Source: JAXGZG01 sp040771825 (lineage in GTDB: Bacteria > Bacillota > Sulfobacillia > Fermentithermobacillales > Fermentithermobacillaceae). Taken from it: a stretch of 64,000 nucleotides of DNA. Shown here piece by piece: positions 60,168 through 64,000 of the stretch. Within the stretch, counting starts at the first letter, position 1. Each line of letters opens with the position of its first letter. The stretch spans positions 62,001 to 126,000 of the forward strand of contig JAXGZG010000001.1 of NCBI GenBank assembly GCA_040771825.1. The letters are read 5' to 3'. The translations under genes were made by a program, and so were the position numbers. Under the pieces are notes generated by a model. The model was given only the letters and a program-made list of their open reading frames with translations. It was not told where the DNA came from and did no database searches.

Positions 60168-61613
60168 ATGAAAGCTTTTATGGAACTGGCTTTGGAGACA
60201 GCCAGAAGGGCCGGAGCGGAGTACTGCGATATCCGGTACATACGATCCGAAGCTCAGAGAATTGTCACCAGGAACGGTCACTTGCAGTCCATCAGCGAAG
60301 ATGATGACTGCGGATTCGGAGTGAGAGTCCTAAGAGACGGAGCCTGGGGTTTCGCGTCATCAGGCACAGGAACAACCGATGAGATGGTGAGGATGGCCAG
60401 GGAGGCCGTGAGCATAGCTAAAGCGTCGGCCAGAAGCCTTGGGACGCCCATAGCATTGGCTCCCGCTGACCCCGTTCAGGACGAGTGGAAAGCAGACCCC
60501 AAGATTGATCCCTTTGAGATGAAAATCGAGGACAAACTAGACGTTCTGCTTAATGCCGAGGACCTGATGCGGAAGTCCGCCCCTGTCAGCCTTACCCAGG
60601 GTTCTCTGGATTTCTACAAAGAAGACAAGCACTTCATGTCAAGCGAAGGTTCTCAGATCCATCAGACTCTAACCCAAAGCGGCGGCGTCATAGGCGCCAT
60701 GGCCAGGGACCAAAACGAAGCCCAAATGCGGTCATATCCCGCTCAGTTCGGAGGCGATTACGCCCTCAAAGGATGGGAACACATTGAGGATCTGGACTTT
60801 CCGGGAAATGCCCCTAGAGTAGCCAGGGAAGCGTGTGACCTACTCAAGGCCCCCCAATGCCCCAGCGGGTGCTACGATCTGATCCTGGAAGGATCCCAGT
60901 TGGCGCTGCAGATTCACGAATCTTGCGGGCATCCCATTGAACTGGACAGAGTGCTCGGTATGGAAGCAGGTATGGTAGGCACTTCCTTCCTTACCACTGA
61001 GAAAAAGGGCACGTTCCGTTACGGGTCGCCTTCGGTGAACATCGTGGCCGACGCCACCATCCCGGGGGGTAATGGAAGTTTTGGCTACGACGACGATGGA
61101 GTGCCTGCAGAGCGGTTCGACATTGTGAAGGAAGGCATATTCGAGAACTACCTCACGTCAAGGGAGACCGCCCCTTCCATTGGGGAAGTCTCAAACGGCG
61201 CCAACAGAGCGACCAGTTGGAACCGCATCCCCCTTGTGAGAATGACCAACATAAGCCTCACCCCGGGGAATTTCACCTTGGACGAGATAATCAAAGATAC
61301 CAAACGCGGCATCTACATGGACCTAAACCGGAGTTACTCCATTGACGACAGGCGGTACAACTTCCAGTTTGGCACTGAAGTGGGCTGGGAGATCGAGGAT
61401 GGGTCTATCACGCATATGGTCAAGAACCCGACCTATACAGGGAACACGCCTGAATTCTGGAACTCGTGTGACGCTGTGGCCGGCAAAGAACAATGGAAAG
61501 TCTGGGGAATACCCAACTGCGGTAAGGGTGAACCCGGGCAGCCCATCAGAGTGGGACACGGCGCAAGTCCGGCTCGGTTCAGAAACGTGAGAGTAGGTGT
61601 TGGAAAATGGTAG
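60168..61613 (+). CDS. tldD: Metalloprotease TldD
   Basis: A 481-residue zinc protease subunit of the TldD/PmbA family. The active-site motif HESCGH (HExxxH form, about residue 249) is intact, flanked by LEGSQLALQI and PIELDRVLGMEAGMVG. The N-terminal domain (AGAEYCDIRYIRSEAQRI) and the C-terminal GTEVGWEIEDG are typical. TAGGAGG lies 7 bases before the ATG. It overlaps the tldE gene by 7 bases; the two form the usual heterodimer, in which only TldD holds the metal. The pair degrades unfolded peptides and matures modified peptides in some bacteria. Confidence 0.93.
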   Translation: MKAFMELALETARRAGAEYCDIRYIRSEAQRIVTRNGHLQSISEDDDCGFGVRVLRDGAWGFASSGTGTTDEMVRMAREAVSIAKASARSLGTPIALAPADPVQDEWKADPKIDPFEMKIEDKLDVLLNAEDLMRKSAPVSLTQGSLDFYKEDKHFMSSEGSQIHQTLTQSGGVIGAMARDQNEAQMRSYPAQFGGDYALKGWEHIEDLDFPGNAPRVAREACDLLKAPQCPSGCYDLILEGSQLALQIHESCGHPIELDRVLGMEAGMVGTSFLTTEKKGTFRYGSPSVNIVADATIPGGNGSFGYDDDGVPAERFDIVKEGIFENYLTSRETAPSIGEVSNGANRATSWNRIPLVRMTNISLTPGNFTLDEIIKDTKRGIYMDLNRSYSIDDRRYNFQFGTEVGWEIEDGSITHMVKNPTYTGNTPEFWNSCDAVAGKEQWKVWGIPNCGKGEPGQPIRVGHGASPARFRNVRVGVGKW

Positions 61614-62932
61614 GAAGCGAGAGGATCCTGGAGATTCTGGAGAAAGTTTTGAAAGATTGTGCAGGAGACCAAGCAGAAGCGAGGATCGTGGCCAGCGACA
61701 GCCAGCTTACCAGGTACGCAAACTCGGTAATCCACCAGAACGTTGCCGAAACCTCCGCCCGGTTGTCAATAAGGATTTACATCGGCAAGAAGATGGGGAG
61801 AGCCGGCACAAACGATTTGTCTCCTGAGTCGGTCCAGCGCATCGCCAAACGCGCTTTCGAAATCGCCAAGATATCCCCTGAGAACCCGGAGTTCGTCTCC
61901 CTGCCGGGACCGGGAGAGATACCCGAGGTCAAGAGCTACTTTGAGTCCACTGCCAACGCCGGCCCCGATCTACGGGCCGACAACGTGCTGGCCATCATCA
62001 AAGGAGCCAAAGCAAAGGGCTTTCAAGCAGCAGGCGCTCATTCTACTTCCGTGAGGGAAATGGGCGTCGCAAACACCTTAGGAGTCAGGGCCTATGGTGC
62101 TTCTACGGCAGCAGACCTTACCTGCGTCATATTGTCAGACGAAGGGTCGGGGTACGCTCAGGGGTCCAGTAGGGATATTGCCAAGATAGATGCGGCATCC
62201 ATTGCTCGGGAAGCCATAGAGCGATGCGCCATGAACAAGTCCCAAGAATCCGTGGAGCCTGGCGAATATGTTGTGCTGCTTGAACCTTACGCAGCGGCAG
62301 AGCTAGTGTCGAACTTGGCAAGCCTGGGGCTTTCCGCTAGGATGTATCAGGACGGGCAATCTTTCTTGTCAGGCAACATGGGCAAAGACCTTATGTCACC
62401 CGCGGTTACCATTTGGGACGATGGCCTCGACCCCGACGGCGCTCCATTCCCCTTCGATATCGAGGGGCAACCCAAGAAAAGAGTATCCCTTATAGACAAG
62501 GGGCGCGGTGTAGGCGTGGTCTACGACTCCTTTGCCGCTTTTCGAGAAGGCCTCAAGGAGTCAACGGGCCACGCAGGTGGGTACGGGTCATCGCCGGCCA
62601 ACGTGTTTGTGGCTCCCGGAGAGCGGTCCCGTGAAGAACTTCTGAAGAGCATATCCCGTGGAGTACTGGTCACCAGGTTCCACTACGTTAGGTCGGTGCA
62701 CAGCCAGAAGACGATTATTACGGGGATGACTAGAGATGGCACGTTCCTCATCCAAGACGGCAAGATTAGGTCGGCCGTCAAGAATCTGCGGTTCACCCAA
62801 AGCGTGGTAGGATGTTTGGCGGCTGCAAGGGAGTTCTCAAAGGAAAGACGGCTTTTGGGAGTGGATCGTTCTGTTGTGACTCCCGCCATGTTGCTGGAGA
62901 AATTCAACTTTACCGGCAGGGCGGAGCACTAG
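61607..62932 (+). CDS. pmbA: TldE/PmbA subunit
   Basis: A 441-residue partner of TldD. It has the family's N-terminal domain (AEARIVASDSQLTRYANSVIHQN, split as AEARIVAS and RYANSVIHQN), VSLPGPGE, and the C-terminal NVFVAPGERSREELLKSISRG and GMTRDGTFLIQDGKI segments. No HExxxH motif is present, as expected for the non-catalytic subunit. The ATG lies inside the end of tldD, so translation is coupled. Length is normal. Confidence 0.93.
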   Translation: MVGSERILEILEKVLKDCAGDQAEARIVASDSQLTRYANSVIHQNVAETSARLSIRIYIGKKMGRAGTNDLSPESVQRIAKRAFEIAKISPENPEFVSLPGPGEIPEVKSYFESTANAGPDLRADNVLAIIKGAKAKGFQAAGAHSTSVREMGVANTLGVRAYGASTAADLTCVILSDEGSGYAQGSSRDIAKIDAASIAREAIERCAMNKSQESVEPGEYVVLLEPYAAAELVSNLASLGLSARMYQDGQSFLSGNMGKDLMSPAVTIWDDGLDPDGAPFPFDIEGQPKKRVSLIDKGRGVGVVYDSFAAFREGLKESTGHAGGYGSSPANVFVAPGERSREELLKSISRGVLVTRFHYVRSVHSQKTIITGMTRDGTFLIQDGKIRSAVKNLRFTQSVVGCLAAAREFSKERRLLGVDRSVVTPAMLLEKFNFTGRAEH

Positions 62933-63090
62933 TCCCTAATAAGCGCTGTTCGGGCTGGGCGGTCCGACACTGCAGTATTGGCCCCGGCGGATCCCATGGG
63001 CTAGTGCCGGAGGTTTCTGCGTCTACTAGCCCAGGGAACACTGATTGGCTGGCGGGTGAATTGCTCACTTGGACATTTGAGTGTATCGAG

Positions 63091-63270
63091 CTATGTTTGG
63101 TCTTTACCGGGTTTTGGCAAATGTTGTTCTCGAAGGGCTTTGGCTTGATGTATGTCGTATTCCGGCTCTGGCTTTAGATCGGTTCCGCAGTGGGGGCAGG
63201 GCCACTTTTCGTAGTGAGTTGCGGCGCTATATGAGATCTGTTTGCACAACGGGCAAAATTTCCAGGGCAC
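63091..63270 (-). CDS. Small zinc-ribbon protein
   Basis: A 59-residue protein with two CxxC pairs, FCPLCKQ (Cys 6 and 9) and PCPHCGTDL (Cys 25 and 28), 15 residues apart, which form a zinc ribbon. The C-terminal half is charged and helical (YDIHQAKALREQHLP). A GTG at 63270 has AGAAGGTG 7 bases upstream. It lies alone on the minus strand between tldE and dnaE. No family name can be given; such ribbons occur in small regulators and in rubredoxin-like proteins. Apart from this gene, the 62933-63353 gap holds nothing I can support. Confidence 0.7.
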   Translation of the reverse strand: MPWKFCPLCKQISYSAATHYEKWPCPHCGTDLKPEPEYDIHQAKALREQHLPKPGKDQT

Positions 63271-63353
63271 GGGGCTACACCTTCTCTGCTTTTTGTCAGC
63301 CCCATTCTACATGAAATTGGTGTCTTTTTACACATTCGGAGGCAGAAATTGTC

Positions 63354-64000
63354 ATGAGTTTTTCGCATCTTCACGTTCACACAGAATATAGCCTGCTTGA
63401 CGGCGCATGCCGGATCAAGGAGTTGTGCGTTCGGGCTAGGGATATGGGCATGAAGTCCCTTGCCATCACAGATCATGGAGCCATGTACGGGGTTGTCGTT
63501 TTTGCCGAGGCATGCGAGGCCAACGGTTTGCACCCGGTGATAGGTTGCGAGGTCTACGTGGCACGGGAATCGCGCCTCAATAAGACCCGGGGCACCCAAG
63601 ACAAGCCTTATCACCTTGTGCTTTTGGCCGAAACCCAAGAAGGATACAAGAATCTCTTGCGTATTGTGTCAAGGGGTTTCTTGGAGGGTTTTTACTATAA
63701 GCCCCGGGTCGATCTGGAGGTATTGTCGGAAAACTCCCGGGGGATCATAGCCCTAACCGCCTGCCTGGAAGGGGAAGTCCCTTCTCACCTTGCCCAAGGA
63801 AGATTCCGCGAGGCCCAAGAAAGCCTCATGCGTTATGTTGAGATTTTTGGCAAGGACAACGTGTACCTGGAAGTCCAAAGGAACGGCGTGCCCGGCCAAG
63901 AGGAGATTAACAACGAGATTGTGCGGCTGTCCCGGCATGTAGGCGTGCCCTTGGTGGCCACAAACGATTGCCACTATTTGACCCGAGGCGACGCCAGGTA
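63354..64000 (+). CDS. dnaE: DNA polymerase III alpha subunit DnaE, N-terminal part (runs off the window)
   Basis: The first 215 residues of a replicative polymerase are visible. The PHP domain begins SFSHLHVHTEYSLLDGACRI with the metal-site histidines, and continues with LAITDHGAMYGVVVFAEAC (about 37), GCEVYVA (about 63), YHLVLLAE, GFYYKPRVDLE (about 114), LTACLEGEVP and ATNDCHYL near the window end. GGAGG lies 11 bases before the ATG. The frame is open to position 64000. DnaE-type rather than PolC-type, because there is no exonuclease insertion in the PHP start and the protein begins directly with PHP. Confidence 0.95.
   Translation, partial: MSFSHLHVHTEYSLLDGACRIKELCVRARDMGMKSLAITDHGAMYGVVVFAEACEANGLHPVIGCEVYVARESRLNKTRGTQDKPYHLVLLAETQEGYKNLLRIVSRGFLEGFYYKPRVDLEVLSENSRGIIALTACLEGEVPSHLAQGRFREAQESLMRYVEIFGKDNVYLEVQRNGVPGQEEINNEIVRLSRHVGVPLVATNDCHYLTRGDAR

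Noticed and set aside
63174..63638. 154-codon minus-strand frame over the dnaE start
   Set aside because: It is antisense to the PHP domain; the real minus-strand gene there is the zinc ribbon in another frame.

Overview
The window reads as a chromosomal stretch of a moderately GC-rich Gram-positive bacterium, most likely an anaerobic or spore-forming Bacillota (Clostridia/Limnochordia-like). The grounds are a SigI/RsgI sigma/anti-sigma pair, an AbrB/SpoVT-type regulator, a tiny YjcZ-like glycine-rich membrane peptide, type IV pilus genes without an outer-membrane secretin, an adenosylcobalamin-dependent ribonucleotide reductase, and many GTG/TTG starts behind strong GGAGG ribosome sites. This is inference from gene content; no rRNA or tRNA gene was seen. 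No phage, IS element or CRISPR array was recognised.

Layout. 1-2077 (minus): a three-gene membrane cluster with a DUF6754-type protein. 2546-8189 (plus): a pentose operon of GH127 beta-L-arabinofuranosidase (frameshifted), fucose/arabinose isomerase-like protein, ribulokinase and ribulose-5-phosphate 4-epimerase. 8353-16443: a tiny membrane peptide, cysS, peptide deformylase, a 62-bp tandem repeat array, a beta-propeller/beta-lactamase fusion, a membrane protein, 3-methyladenine glycosylase, OsmC, a FlK-like thioesterase and nrdR. 16722-19289: class II ribonucleotide reductase. 19832-30514: a complete type IV pilus operon (pilT, pilB, pilC, two pilins, three minor pilin-like proteins, pilM/N/O-like genes, prepilin peptidase). 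30867-32751: a TcmP / three-Cys protein pair. 32997-37731: a pair of ABC exporters and an unrecognised gene. 38251-42142: a catabolic cluster of HOGA-type aldolase, homoserine dehydrogenase-like protein, IclR regulator and alanine-glyoxylate-type aminotransferase. 42314-46681 (minus): DinG-type helicase and sigI-rsgI. 47201-51074: AbrB-type regulator and a heterodimeric ABC exporter. 51163-52796 (minus): HTH-ImmA metallopeptidase plus DUF4411 PIN-like protein. 52962-55780 (minus): a frameshifted multi-membrane protein and an AtpZ/AtpI-like protein. 56065-62932: an aspartate aminotransferase, a MurD-endonuclease III fusion, and tldD-tldE. 63091-64000: a small zinc-ribbon gene (minus) and the start of dnaE, which runs off the end.

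How the parts work together. The pentose operon would release L-arabinose and feed it to xylulose-5-phosphate. The pilus operon holds every core part of a retractable Gram-positive pilus. NrdR sits directly upstream of the reductase it would be expected to control. Two genes (GH127 and the M28/Gaa1-like protein) each carry one extra base; assembly indels and true decay cannot be told apart here. The features I would look at first are the MurD-endonuclease III fusion, the propeller/beta-lactamase fusion, the Asn-ladder solenoid in the pilus operon, the TcmP pair, and four unrelated intergenic tandem repeat arrays, two of which are built on perfectly phased dyads.
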